DNA of 60,411 bases from Planctomycetaceae bacterium (GTDB lineage: Bacteria > Planctomycetota > Planctomycetia > Pirellulales > Pirellulaceae). The stretch covers positions 1-60,411 of the forward strand of contig JAIYDN010000102.1 in NCBI GenBank assembly GCA_027487485.1, in the 5' to 3' direction. How positions within the stretch are numbered: the first letter of the stretch is position 1; each line of letters starts with the position of its first letter. Of this stretch, positions 17,834 to 27,245 are shown piece after piece. The notes beneath the pieces were generated by a model. It made no database searches. It saw nothing but the letters and a program-made list of their open reading frames with translations, and had not been told where the DNA came from. A program made the translations under genes and the position numbers.

Positions 17834-18668
17834 AGGCGGCCATCAACTTGATGGTAGTCGCCCCAACCGAGCCACCACCAATGGGGCGGCTATCGATCGA
17901 AACCACGGGAATCACTTCGGCCGCGCTTCCCGTAAGGAAGCATTCGTCCGCGACAAATAAGTCATGCCGTGTCAGTGTGACTTCTTGAGTTGGTATCCCA
18001 TGTTCGCGAGCCAATTCCAAGACTGCGTTTCTTGTGATCCCCTCGAGAATGCCAGCGTCCTTCGACGGAGTCATCAAAACCCCGTTTTTGACGATAAAAA
18101 TGTTATCACCAGTGCATTCTGCAACTTCCCCTTTGTGGTTCAGCATCAGCGCCTCGACGCAGCCCGCTTGCAGACCTTCCATCTTGGCCATAATGTTGTT
18201 CAAGTAATTCAAGGACTTGATGCGTGGGCTCAAAGCTGCAGGATGGCTGCGTACCGTCGAAGCCGTAATAATCTTCAGGCCATTCTTGTAGTTTTCCTCC
18301 GGGTAAAGAGAAATCGAATCGGCAATGATGATTACCTGGGGATCGCTCGTCCTGTTGGGATCCAACCCAAGTGAGCCTGAACCTCGAGTGACCACAAGTC
18401 GAATGTACGCATCATGAAGATTGTTGATCTTCAAAGTTTTATTGACATCGTCTGCGAGCTGAGCTTTGGAGATAGGAATCTGCAAACAAATTGCCAAGGC
18501 GGATTCGTACAGGCGATCTAAGTGCTGTGTCAGCTGAAAAACCTTGCCAGAGTAACTTCGGAGCCCTTCAAAAACCCCGTCGCCGTAGAGCAATCCGTGA
18601 TCATAGACGCTGATCTTGGCGTTCTCTTTGTCGTAAAATTGACCGTTGATATAGATTTGTAATGGCAT
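17811..18668 (-). CDS. ilvE: Branched-chain amino acid aminotransferase (class IV)
   Basis: The 285-residue fold-type IV PLP enzyme begins PLQIYINGQFYDKENAKISV, then DHGLLYGDGVFEGLRSYSG. The catalytic Lys is in RIKSLNYLNNIMAK, followed by EALMLNHKGEVAECTGDNIF and LEGITRNAVLELA. It interconverts Val, Leu or Ile with their 2-oxo acids using glutamate; D-amino-acid aminotransferase or 4-amino-4-deoxychorismate lyase are close relatives and cannot be fully excluded. The ATG at 18666-18668 matches the family start. The upstream extension was rejected. Its last bases overlap the end of ltaE. Confidence 0.88.
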   Translation of the reverse strand: MPLQIYINGQFYDKENAKISVYDHGLLYGDGVFEGLRSYSGKVFQLTQHLDRLYESALAICLQIPISKAQLADDVNKTLKINNLHDAYIRLVVTRGSGSLGLDPNRTSDPQVIIIADSISLYPEENYKNGLKIITASTVRSHPAALSPRIKSLNYLNNIMAKMEGLQAGCVEALMLNHKGEVAECTGDNIFIVKNGVLMTPSKDAGILEGITRNAVLELAREHGIPTQEVTLTRHDLFVADECFLTGSAAEVIPVVSIDSRPIGGGSVGATTIKLMAAFKKLVHG

Positions 18669-18941
18669 GGTAGATTGAGATCGAGAAAACAATGGGTGAT
18701 TTAACGCTCGAAATCTTATCAGACAAGCTCGCTTCGAGAAAGGTTCGCGATTTCCAAACGGCTTGGCCAGGATTGTGTCCTAAGGCGTTAGCCACATATC
18801 CGAATCTGCGTGCTGTGCGTAGCGAATCTGGCCACAGATCCGGCCCCGTCGCAGATTTGGCCATCCCATTTTCATAGTCCTGAAGGGATGGCAGGATGTA
18901 GCCACTATCGCAGCTTCCCAGCACCCACCCCAGTGGGAAAA

Positions 18942-19032
18942 GCGGTTTTTCGTACTCGTACTCAGCGCCAGCGGTACTCGTACTCGGACCGCGTGTTTCG
19001 AGTACGAGTACCATTTCATTGAGTACGATGGG
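18942..19032. repeat. GTACTCG hairpin element, copy B
   Basis: Perfect 14-bp arms GGTACTCGTACTCG (18973-18986) and CGAGTACGAGTACC (18999-19012) flank a 12-base loop, the same geometry as copy A. The flanks GCGGTTTTTC (left), CTCAGCGCCAGCG (between) and ATTTCATTGAGTACGA (right) also match copy A. It lies in the 376-bp gap between the 3' end of the PVC cytochrome gene and the start of ilvE. Nothing else was recognised in that gap. Confidence 0.8.
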
Positions 19033-19044
19033 AGGCAGGGCCTA

Positions 19045-22000
19045 CTATTTCTTCAACGTCGTTAGATACTCAACCAAATCCACCAAACCTTGCTCATCCA
19101 TGGTTTCCTGGAGATTCTCGGGCATCAACGATTTTTCTTGCTTCTTCAGTTCTTCGATATCCTTGCGATCGATGGTTCGTTCGATCCCTTTGGAATCTTT
19201 GATGGTCACATTGTCAGTCGTCTGCGAGACCAATAGCCCCGTTATGATCTCATCGTCCGTGGTTCTCACAGCAAACGATTCGAAATTATGGCTGATGCCG
19301 GCACTTGGGGCGAGGATCGAGACGTACATGGCGTCCTTCGACAACTTGTTTCCAATCTCAGTTAAGCTTGGCCCGACGTTCTTGCCCTCGGTGCCAACCA
19401 TGTGGCACTGCGAACAAGTAGCAACCCCGTTGTATAGCATCTTTCCGTTGGCAGGATTACCCACTTTCTTAACCAGGACTTCCAGGGGAGACAAAGGTGC
19501 TTGCGAAGTCTTTGCGGCCGGAAACAGGTCTTGAGCTGCCTGCTTAATCGTCTCGTCAGTGGAACTGCGAAGCGAAGCACCGATCAAAGAAAAGGATTCG
19601 GCTGTCAACTTGCCTGCCTTCGCAAGCTCAATCAATTTGCCATGCATGGCCTTGCTTCGGGAAAGTGAAACTGCTGCATCCACTTTCAGAGACTTCGACA
19701 CTTCGTCTTTGACGATACAGTTTGCGAGCTCATCTTGAATGTCTTTGCGATTGCTCAACGTCAGGACCTTGGCAAGCGCTAACGCGCGTTCATCAGGCTC
19801 TTTGACTGTTACTAGTTCCATGATCCGAGCCAAGCTCCCTTGCTCGACCGCGAGATCCAGAGCCTGAACGGCACTGGTCGTTGCGCCCCAAGCAATCGCC
19901 CGATCGATCAGTTGGTCGGTCAGCCCAGAGATTCGCAGCTTGCGAATAATCTTAAGCTGGCTTGGGTCATCGGAAATCGTCGCCAGATATCGACGGGCAG
20001 CACCGGACAATTCAGGATCCGCGTTGACGTCCACGCCATCCAGACGCATCAGTACCTCCACCGTCATTTTATCTTTACCTGGATGGTCGCTGGCCAATTT
20101 CAGAAGCATCCTTAGGGCTTTGGTCCGATGCTCGTGATCTTGAAGATCCAACGCGCGGAACATCGCCGGAATTTCGGCATCGTCGAACTTTGTATTCTGA
20201 AGCAACTGAGCCTGAAGCTGCGACGCAACTGCCCCTCGAGCTCGCCAAACAATCTTTTGATAAGCAGCATCTGGAACCTTATTTCCAAGCGATTCTTTCC
20301 AGGCTGTCAGGCATTCTTCCCATCGGTCCATAGCCGCAATCCCAAGTGCTTCTAGATACCATCGGTCTTTGCCATCGAATTGTCTAGCCAAGGCCTTCCA
20401 ATAGTCGACCGTGCCGGGTTGGGCATCTTCACGCAATGCGACAGCCAATTCACGTCGGACTGCCGGACTTGGATCTTCCAAAAGCCTTGGAAAGTAATCC
20501 TTTGCATCCATTTTCGATTGCCGTGCAATCCGTATTCCCGCGATACGAACATCGGGATCGGAATCGCTTTTAGCTCGTTGAACCGCTTGCTTTGCATCCC
20601 CCGATTTGCTCAGAAGCCAGAGCGCTCGCGCTCGCAAACGCGGATTCGAATCTGCAATCAGCTTGTTCAATTCAGCGTGAGCCGATGCCCCCATTTTAGA
20701 AATAGCTTGGAATGCGAGATAGCGAACCGAGGTGCATGGGTTACGCATCGCTGCCACCGCCCCAGCAGCTGTCGACAGATCGTATTTCGGCACCGTGTAC
20801 TTCGTGCCGGGAGGAGCGATTCGAAATAGACGACCACGCTCCATGTCCTCCATGTTGTGACCACCCACACCTGGATCGTACCAATCGGAAACAAACAACG
20901 ACCCATCGGGTGCAACACTAACGTCAGCTGGCCGAAACCATTTGTCGAATTCGCCGACAGCGATATTCTCGATCGTCGCACTGTATCCAGCCCCGTCCGA
21001 TTTCGCGATATACGACCGAACCACGTTGGGGCCCGCATCGCAATGAATCACCTGATTACGGAACTTCTCCGGCAGCAAATCTCCTTCGTAAACCGTGATG
21101 CCTGTCGGCGAACCAGCGCCGGTGATGATCATGTTGGGAACCACGCCCGGATCGTTCAGGTGCCAATGGCGGCTTGGGATTTCCGACTCCCAATTGGTTC
21201 GTTCCGCTTGCCAGCTCGCACCTGTTGCTTCGTCGGTATAGCCGTAGTTCCCGAACTCCATGACATAGTTAATGCGTGTCGCTCGATTGCCGTCATCATC
21301 GTTATCCGATTGCCAAATCGATCCGAACGAATCGACGGAGACTTCGTAGTTGTTCCGGAAATTATGACCTAGCACTTCCATATCACTGAGGTCTTCATTG
21401 CATCGAAAGACCATACCTTGGCGATAGGGTTTGCCGCTGTCGTTAATCTCACGCCCCCAGCGGTCTTTAATGGGGTTCCCATTCATGTCGCATAATCGAT
21501 GTCCGGTATTGCCGTAGTTGAAATACAGTTTTCCGTCTGGGCCAAAGGTAAAGGAATGGACGGAGTGATCGTGCTGTGGATCGCCTGTTTTGGTCAGGAT
21601 CGCACGCTTGGAATCGGGAACATCATCCCCATCGTTATCAATGAACTCCAATACATTCGGAGCGGCGCTCACTAAGACTCGGTTTCCAAGAACGCACAAT
21701 CCGATGGCCGAATCAATGTCGCGACCTTGATAAAAGACCTTCGAAGAATCCATCACACCATCTTGGTCGGTATCCTCCAGGATTAGAATACGATCCCCTT
21801 CGGGGCGGTCGTCTTTGTGCTTTCGATAATTGACAACTTCGCAGGCCCACACTCGACCTTTATGATCGATGTCGATATTGGTGAGACTTTTCAGCATCGG
21901 TTCGGACGCAGCCAACGATGCCTGAAGCCCGTCTGCAACCACAAGTCCAGCAACGGCGTTTTCCGAATTCCTGACTTCGCTTTGTGCCCCCCAGTTGTTC

Positions 22001-23436
22001 AGCCCTGCCGGAACACCTTCGGCTGCGATGTGAAAGCGGACGGAAGTTGCACCGCGTGATACTCCGTTATCGTCCAATCCACAAGTAACCTGAAAGCGAT
22101 CGAAGCCTGCTGGCAGATCGTAGCCGATCACGCTTTGCGCATGAGTGCCGATGCCTCGAACGACCTGATTGTGAACTTTCAGTGGCCCACCTTCTGCGTT
22201 AGCATTCTTGTTGACATTGCCGAAATCCGATGTCGCGGTGAACCAAGGAAGATCCAACAGTGACTTTTCACCATTCTTACCAACCAATTTCGGTTCAACC
22301 CAATCGGCCCAGTCGAATCCGAAACCATCAGCGCCGGGCGTCACAATCAAAAACAACTTCTTCACGCCGCTCACATCGATATCCACGTCGATCTGATGAC
22401 GCGAAGCCTGAGCGTTCATGGTTTGCGAAGAGAAAAGAGTCTTAGCAACTGTCTTGTCATCCGTCTTTTTATTCATTGTCGCTGAAGTCAGCTTAAACGA
22501 TGCGGAAACTTGGGCTGCATCGAACGATGCGGGAACTTGCTCGTCCTGATTCTCTTTCAGCTCGTCTACGGACTTAGGCCCTACGCTCGCTCCTGCCTCG
22601 GGAATCGCGGCATGCGCTGTCCACAAGATCGCATTGGCGACTAACCTGGTCGGTTCGGTCCGTCCCCAATTCCAATGAAAGTGGCCACCAGTAAACCCAA
22701 AAGATCTTCCACCATTAGGACGCTCCGTCGCCCAGGCAACGTGCTGCAATTCTCCTCGCGCGACTGCTTTACGAACTGCGGGATTACCGCTGTGAGCACC
22801 ATCGGGGCGGTCCATGGTTGATGCAGGTGGAACCGCAGAAAGAATTGGGGTGACACCCTTCATCCCTTCCGGGAATCGCATATGAAAATACCATTCGTCA
22901 CGTGTCTGAAAAGGTTTTACCCCTGATGTAATCGGGTGCTTCGGCAGCGATTCAAACTTGCCATCCCAGTGCGGATTGACCGACCAATTCGTTTCAAAGT
23001 ATCCGCCCAACCATTCCAAAAACTCAGGCCCACCTTTGTCCTTGGGAACTTCAACCGCATAGTGAATGCACACGAAACCCGCGCCGCGGTCCATTTGCTT
23101 TTTGAGTCTCGGCAAATGAGCCAACGAGGGATGTCCACCACCGCCGTCGGAGTAAATAACAATCGCATCGGCATTGTCCAAGACAGAATCATCCGCCGGC
23201 CATCCGTTGCGAATCACCTCGCACTTGATCGAGGAATCGGTTCGCATGATCGCGTCGGCCAAGATCCGACAGCCTGCATAATGTTCATGGGAACCGTAGT
23301 CATGACTCGGTCCACCTGCGATGAAAACGATGCTTTTCTTCTTGCCCGTTTCATCAGCTTGAGAATTCAACGGGGCGATCAATGAGATACCGATCGACAG
23401 ACACAGGACGGCAATCCAGGAAACGCGGGATGTCAT
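19045..23436 (-). CDS. Giant secreted ThuA / NPCBM-like / PVC propeller / HEAT / cytochrome c protein
   Basis: The 1463-residue protein has a signal peptide (residues 1-26, MTSRVSWIAVLCLSIG). A ThuA domain spans about 30-270 (IVFIAGGPSHDYGSHEH). An NPCBM-like carbohydrate-binding module spans about 325-465 (VRGIGTHAQSVIGYDLPAG). The PVC-type membrane-bound-dehydrogenase propeller follows at about 485-855 (VWACEVVNYRKH, ILILEDTDQDGVMD, FVSDWYDPGVGGHN). Next are HEAT-like repeats (about 860-1290) and a C-terminal cytochrome c with haem motif CSQCH at residues 1341-1345. Such proteins are a hallmark of Planctomycetes and Verrucomicrobia and are thought to oxidise sugars or sugar alcohols. The ATG at 23436 is chosen because the signal peptide starts there. 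Confidence 0.93.
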   Translation of the reverse strand: MTSRVSWIAVLCLSIGISLIAPLNSQADETGKKKSIVFIAGGPSHDYGSHEHYAGCRILADAIMRTDSSIKCEVIRNGWPADDSVLDNADAIVIYSDGGGGHPSLAHLPRLKKQMDRGAGFVCIHYAVEVPKDKGGPEFLEWLGGYFETNWSVNPHWDGKFESLPKHPITSGVKPFQTRDEWYFHMRFPEGMKGVTPILSAVPPASTMDRPDGAHSGNPAVRKAVARGELQHVAWATERPNGGRSFGFTGGHFHWNWGRTEPTRLVANAILWTAHAAIPEAGASVGPKSVDELKENQDEQVPASFDAAQVSASFKLTSATMNKKTDDKTVAKTLFSSQTMNAQASRHQIDVDIDVSGVKKLFLIVTPGADGFGFDWADWVEPKLVGKNGEKSLLDLPWFTATSDFGNVNKNANAEGGPLKVHNQVVRGIGTHAQSVIGYDLPAGFDRFQVTCGLDDNGVSRGATSVRFHIAAEGVPAGLNNWGAQSEVRNSENAVAGLVVADGLQASLAASEPMLKSLTNIDIDHKGRVWACEVVNYRKHKDDRPEGDRILILEDTDQDGVMDSSKVFYQGRDIDSAIGLCVLGNRVLVSAAPNVLEFIDNDGDDVPDSKRAILTKTGDPQHDHSVHSFTFGPDGKLYFNYGNTGHRLCDMNGNPIKDRWGREINDSGKPYRQGMVFRCNEDLSDMEVLGHNFRNNYEVSVDSFGSIWQSDNDDDGNRATRINYVMEFGNYGYTDEATGASWQAERTNWESEIPSRHWHLNDPGVVPNMIITGAGSPTGITVYEGDLLPEKFRNQVIHCDAGPNVVRSYIAKSDGAGYSATIENIAVGEFDKWFRPADVSVAPDGSLFVSDWYDPGVGGHNMEDMERGRLFRIAPPGTKYTVPKYDLSTAAGAVAAMRNPCTSVRYLAFQAISKMGASAHAELNKLIADSNPRLRARALWLLSKSGDAKQAVQRAKSDSDPDVRIAGIRIARQSKMDAKDYFPRLLEDPSPAVRRELAVALREDAQPGTVDYWKALARQFDGKDRWYLEALGIAAMDRWEECLTAWKESLGNKVPDAAYQKIVWRARGAVASQLQAQLLQNTKFDDAEIPAMFRALDLQDHEHRTKALRMLLKLASDHPGKDKMTVEVLMRLDGVDVNADPELSGAARRYLATISDDPSQLKIIRKLRISGLTDQLIDRAIAWGATTSAVQALDLAVEQGSLARIMELVTVKEPDERALALAKVLTLSNRKDIQDELANCIVKDEVSKSLKVDAAVSLSRSKAMHGKLIELAKAGKLTAESFSLIGASLRSSTDETIKQAAQDLFPAAKTSQAPLSPLEVLVKKVGNPANGKMLYNGVATCSQCHMVGTEGKNVGPSLTEIGNKLSKDAMYVSILAPSAGISHNFESFAVRTTDDEIITGLLVSQTTDNVTIKDSKGIERTIDRKDIEELKKQEKSLMPENLQETMDEQGLVDLVEYLTTLKK

Positions 23437-23647
23437 AAACACACTCGTAATGGAAAAAGCGAGATGGGAAGGATGGGGCTGGGGCAGGAAATAGCGAGCT
23501 TCTTTTTTGGGGAACCAAACGGCTAAGTGCCTTCTGCTCGCATTCCCGCATTGTAGCGGAAGCTTACCCACCGCACAGCCAGTGACTGCGGCTAAGCAAA
23601 GTCAAGCTTTCCAGCTAACCGCGACACGTTTTTTTCGAAAGGAAATT

Positions 23648-23673
23648 CGTAACGCGGCTAGCGCCTGCGGCTC
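23648..23673. repeat. 26-bp dispersed repeat, copy 1 (inverted relative to copy 2)
   Basis: The sequence from 23648 reads CGTAACGCGGCTAGCGCCTG followed by CGGCTC. Its reverse complement matches 50463-50488 at 25 of 26 positions. It lies just downstream of the FKBP stop codon region. The 243-bp gap around it (23437-23679) shows nothing else. It is probably one of the short intergenic repeats that planctomycete genomes carry in many copies. Confidence 0.65.
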
Positions 23674-23679
23674 ACGTGT

Positions 23680-24093
23680 TTAGTTGATTTCAAAGAGCTC
23701 AACTAAAAAATGAAGGTTGGCACGCGGGGGGATTGGCCCGCCCGGAGTTCCACGTTCGCCGTACCCCAGTTGATAGGGAATCTCCAATTCGATCATTCCG
23801 CCTGTTCCAATCAGCTGCATTCCTTCGGTCCACCCCTTGATGACTTGGTTCAGTCCAAAGGAAATGGTTTCGTCCCGTCGATACGAGCTGTCAAAGATGG
23901 TGTCGTTGTCTAGCCAACCTTTGTAATGAACCGTTACCCTGTCCTTGGCGGTAGGCATCTTCCCTTTGCCCGCCCTCAGGATTCGATAGCGAAGCCCGGA
24001 TTCGGTTTGGGTGAAAGCTTCTGAGGCACCTGGATCGACCAAGCCTGGAATGGCTACTTCAAAATCGTCTTCGGGTCCGGTGGAGATGGTCAT
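23680..24093 (-). CDS. FKBP-type peptidyl-prolyl cis-trans isomerase
   Basis: The 137-residue protein has a short N-terminal region, then SGLRYRILRAGKG and the FKBP domain. This carries VTVHYKGWLDNDTIFDSSYRR, VIKGWTEGMQLIGTGGMIELEIP, LGYGERGTPGGPIPPRANLHF and VELFEIN. The aromatic and Asp active-site residues are in place. There is no signal peptide, so a cytoplasmic folding role is likely. It is divergent from the ROK kinase operon across 195 bp. Length and start (MTISTGPEDDFEV) are normal for a single-domain member. Confidence 0.92.
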   Translation of the reverse strand: MTISTGPEDDFEVAIPGLVDPGASEAFTQTESGLRYRILRAGKGKMPTAKDRVTVHYKGWLDNDTIFDSSYRRDETISFGLNQVIKGWTEGMQLIGTGGMIELEIPYQLGYGERGTPGGPIPPRANLHFLVELFEIN

Positions 24094-24288
24094 GTTCTAT
24101 GCTTGTTTTCTAGAGAAATACTTTGGAAAACCGCAGAATGTACTCGTGTCGAATCTTCTGGAAAGTCGTTATTCAAACGGATGCCAAAGTTTGTCTCTGT
24201 CGACTTGCCACAGCATGCCGTATATTATTGCTGATCCAAAGCGTAGATGCGAGTTCATCCGCCGTAAACCGATACCCTTAATAGACTT

Positions 24289-25329
24289 ATGACTTCACAG
24301 CCAATTCGTTCTGCGACGGAAGCGACTTTTCCATTATTCTTGGGAATCGATGTGGGTGGAACCGGGATTAAGATCGGTGTCGTCGACGACCAAGGGCACA
24401 CTCTGGGCTTCACCTCCATCCCGACGGAAGAGCCGAAAGGTCCCAAGGACGCGATGCAACGGGTGGCAAAAAGCTCCCGAAGCTTGCTCGATTCCATTGG
24501 TGTCAAGCCAGACCAGATCGCGCGAGTGGGTTTGGGTACTCCTGGAAGCCAGGATATCCCACGAGGGTTGTTGATCGAGCCCCCCAATCATCCTCATTGG
24601 CATCACTTTCCGATTGTCGAATGCCTTGAAAAAGAAATCGGCATGGCTGTATCCTTCGCCAACGATGCCAACGCGGCCGCCTTCGGCGAGTTCTGGGTAG
24701 GGACTGGAAAGGTCTTCAGCAGCATGGTTCTGCTGACTTTGGGAACGGGCGTTGGGGGTGGTATCATCATCGACAACCAATTGGTCGTTGGCCAAAACAG
24801 TTTTGGCGGAGAATGTGGGCATCTGATCATCGATCCTTCTCCAAACGCTCGGCTGTGTGTTTGGGGCGGTGGTCGCGGGCACTTGGAAGCCTATGCAAGC
24901 GCCAGCGCCGTAGCACAACGCGCAACCGAGCAGCTCGCCGAAGGAGCCATCAGCGTGCTCCGGTCTAAACCAACGCCGATCACCACCAAAATGATCTACG
25001 AAGCTGCGATGGAAGACGACGCCTTTAGCCTCAAGATCATCGACGAAACAGCGGACTACTTGGCCCTTGGGATCACGACCGTAGTACACCTTCTGGATCC
25101 TGGTTTGGTGGTATTGGGTGGAGCCATGAACTTTGGTGGCCGCAATTCACCTGTCGGCATGCGGTTCCTGAATCGAGTGAGTCAAACATTCCATCAACGA
25201 AGCTTTGAATACGTGGCAAACGGAACCAAAATCGATTTCGCATCTCTGGGTGGCGACGCAGGCTATCTGGGTGCTGCGGGGGTCGCTCGCATGGACTTGT
25301 CGAAAATAAACTCTAGGACTTCTTCATGA
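24289..25329 (+). CDS. ROK-family sugar kinase, glucokinase-like
   Basis: The 346-residue ROK protein has the phosphate motif FLGIDVGGTGIKIGVVDD, NDANAAAFGEFWVGTG with the catalytic Asp, and LTLGTGVGGGIIIDNQLV. GECGHLIID supplies the zinc-ligand His178. The usual CxCGxxGCxE zinc loop is altered: Cys190 is kept, but the other two Cys positions read Trp or Gly and His198 (CVWGGGRGHLE), with one extra residue. It likely phosphorylates glucose or a related hexose with ATP. Its stop overlaps the lepA start by four bases, so the two are translationally coupled. Confidence 0.85.
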   Translation: MTSQPIRSATEATFPLFLGIDVGGTGIKIGVVDDQGHTLGFTSIPTEEPKGPKDAMQRVAKSSRSLLDSIGVKPDQIARVGLGTPGSQDIPRGLLIEPPNHPHWHHFPIVECLEKEIGMAVSFANDANAAAFGEFWVGTGKVFSSMVLLTLGTGVGGGIIIDNQLVVGQNSFGGECGHLIIDPSPNARLCVWGGGRGHLEAYASASAVAQRATEQLAEGAISVLRSKPTPITTKMIYEAAMEDDAFSLKIIDETADYLALGITTVVHLLDPGLVVLGGAMNFGGRNSPVGMRFLNRVSQTFHQRSFEYVANGTKIDFASLGGDAGYLGAAGVARMDLSKINSRTSS

Positions 25330-27170
25330 GCATTGTTAAGGAAGCAGCTGCCAAGTTAGCGGGCGAAATTCCGCTTGAGCGAGTACGCAACTTTTGCATC
25401 ATCGCGCACATCGATCACGGAAAAAGCACGCTCGCGGATCGCCTTCTGGAACGGACCGGAACCGTCGAAATTCGCAAAATGAAAGAGCAACTGCTCGATG
25501 CGATGGATCTGGAACGTGAACGTGGAATCACCATCAAAGCCAAAGCGGTTTGCCTTCACTATTTGTACAAGGGGCTTATTTACGAACTGAATCTGATCGA
25601 CACGCCCGGCCACGTCGATTTCCAATATGAAGTCTCGCGCTCTTTGACCTGCTGCGAGGGAGCTCTGCTGCTGGTCGATTCGTTTCAAGGTGTAGAAGCC
25701 CAAACGGTCGCAAACGCCTACTTGGCCATGGAACATGATCTCAAGATCATTCCTGTGATCAACAAGATTGACTTGATGCACGCTCGTGTGGATGAAGTCA
25801 CTGAAGAGATGGAACAAGTCCTTGGGATCAATCCCGAAGAAATCGTGAAGTGCTCTGGTAAAGCAGGGATCGGAATCGACGAACTTCTTCAAGCGATCAT
25901 CGAACGTATTCCTGCCCCCAAAGACATGCAGTCCTCTTCATTGCGGGCGATGGTTTTCGATTCCCATTATGACGATTACCGCGGCGCCATCACATACGTA
26001 CGATTGATGGATGGCGAAGTGCGAAAGGGAGCCAAGGTGCGATTCCTTGGGGCCGCCGTCAATTATGACGTTCTCGAAATCGGACAATTTGTGCCCGAAC
26101 GCAAACCGGTCGACAAGCTGCGATCAGGTCAAGTTGGTTATTTGATTTGCAACATCAAGTCCATCAAAGATGTACGTATTGGTGACACCGTTGCGATGGC
26201 CAGCGACGAAAAAGCCATCGCCTTAGATGGCTACAAGCCTCCGAAACGCATGGTCTACTGCGGGCTGTACCCCAGTGATGGTCAAGAGTTCACCGAACTT
26301 CGCGATGCGCTCGAGAAACTTTCCATCAATGATCCCTCGTTTGAATTCGCTCCGGAGACGAGCGAGGCGCTAGGGTTTGGATTCCGATGCGGCTTTCTCG
26401 GTTTGCTCCATATGGAGATCGTCCAACAAAGGCTCGAGAACGAATGCAATATCGACTTGGTCCAAACGGCTCCCAACGTGACCTACGAAATCGTCAAGCG
26501 AAACGGTGACGTATTGGAGATTCATCGCCCTCAGGAAGTACCCGACGCCGGCGACATCGAAGAGTTTCGTCAACCTATCGTTAAGGTCAATTTCGTGCTT
26601 CCGATCGAGTTTATCGGAACGGTCATGAAACTGTGCCAAGACCGTCGCGGGATTCTTAAGGCAAACGATTACTTGTCGGGAACTCGCGCTCTGGTCACCT
26701 ACGAATTGCCACTCGCGGAAGTGATTTACGACTTGCACGACAAGCTCAAGAGCGCCACTCGCGGATACGGAACCATGGACTATGAGATCATTGGTTACGC
26801 TCCCGCCAACTTGGTTCGTATGGACATTTTGGTCAACGGCAACCGAGTCGACGCATTGAGTGTCATTTGCGACAAGCAAGATGCGGATCGACGCGGACGA
26901 GCCGTCGTCAAAAAGCTGAAGGAAGAAATCGATCGGCACATGTTCGAGGTCTCCGTTCAAGCGGCCATCGGTGGCAAAATCATCGCGCGCGAAACGGTTT
27001 CTGCCATGCGAAAGAACGTGACTGCAAAATGCTACGGCGGGGATATCACTCGCAAACGAAAGCTCATGGCGAAGCAGCGCGAGGGCAAAAAGCGAATGAA
27101 GTCGATCGGCTCAGTCGATATTCCACAGAAGGCATTCATGGCCATCCTGGAAACAGGCTCTGAAAAGTAA
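25326..27170 (+). CDS. lepA: Elongation factor 4 (ribosome back-translocase GTPase)
   Basis: The 614-residue protein shows GTPase motifs AHIDHGKSTLADRLL (G1), DTPGHVDF (G3) and NKIDL (G4). The EF-G-like domains follow, then the LepA-specific C-terminus ending KRKLMAKQREGKKRMKSIG and VDIPQKAFMAIL. LepA binds ribosomes and helps initiation or relieves mistranslocated states; it is conserved in bacteria. The start overlaps the ROK kinase stop in an ATGA junction. Length is typical, and nothing about it is unusual. Confidence 0.97.
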   Translation: MSIVKEAAAKLAGEIPLERVRNFCIIAHIDHGKSTLADRLLERTGTVEIRKMKEQLLDAMDLERERGITIKAKAVCLHYLYKGLIYELNLIDTPGHVDFQYEVSRSLTCCEGALLLVDSFQGVEAQTVANAYLAMEHDLKIIPVINKIDLMHARVDEVTEEMEQVLGINPEEIVKCSGKAGIGIDELLQAIIERIPAPKDMQSSSLRAMVFDSHYDDYRGAITYVRLMDGEVRKGAKVRFLGAAVNYDVLEIGQFVPERKPVDKLRSGQVGYLICNIKSIKDVRIGDTVAMASDEKAIALDGYKPPKRMVYCGLYPSDGQEFTELRDALEKLSINDPSFEFAPETSEALGFGFRCGFLGLLHMEIVQQRLENECNIDLVQTAPNVTYEIVKRNGDVLEIHRPQEVPDAGDIEEFRQPIVKVNFVLPIEFIGTVMKLCQDRRGILKANDYLSGTRALVTYELPLAEVIYDLHDKLKSATRGYGTMDYEIIGYAPANLVRMDILVNGNRVDALSVICDKQDADRRGRAVVKKLKEEIDRHMFEVSVQAAIGGKIIARETVSAMRKNVTAKCYGGDITRKRKLMAKQREGKKRMKSIGSVDIPQKAFMAILETGSEK

Positions 27171-27245
27171 AACGTCCCAGCAACCGATCCAATTACCGAT
27201 CATGGAAACGGCCTACTATAGTTTGGTCGATAACGGAGTGAAGCG

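Noticed and set aside
18601-19014. Minus-strand frame of 137 codons across repeat copy B
   Set aside because: It translates the GTACTCG repeat and overlaps the ilvE start; the peptide (EYEYE pattern) is a by-product of the repeat.
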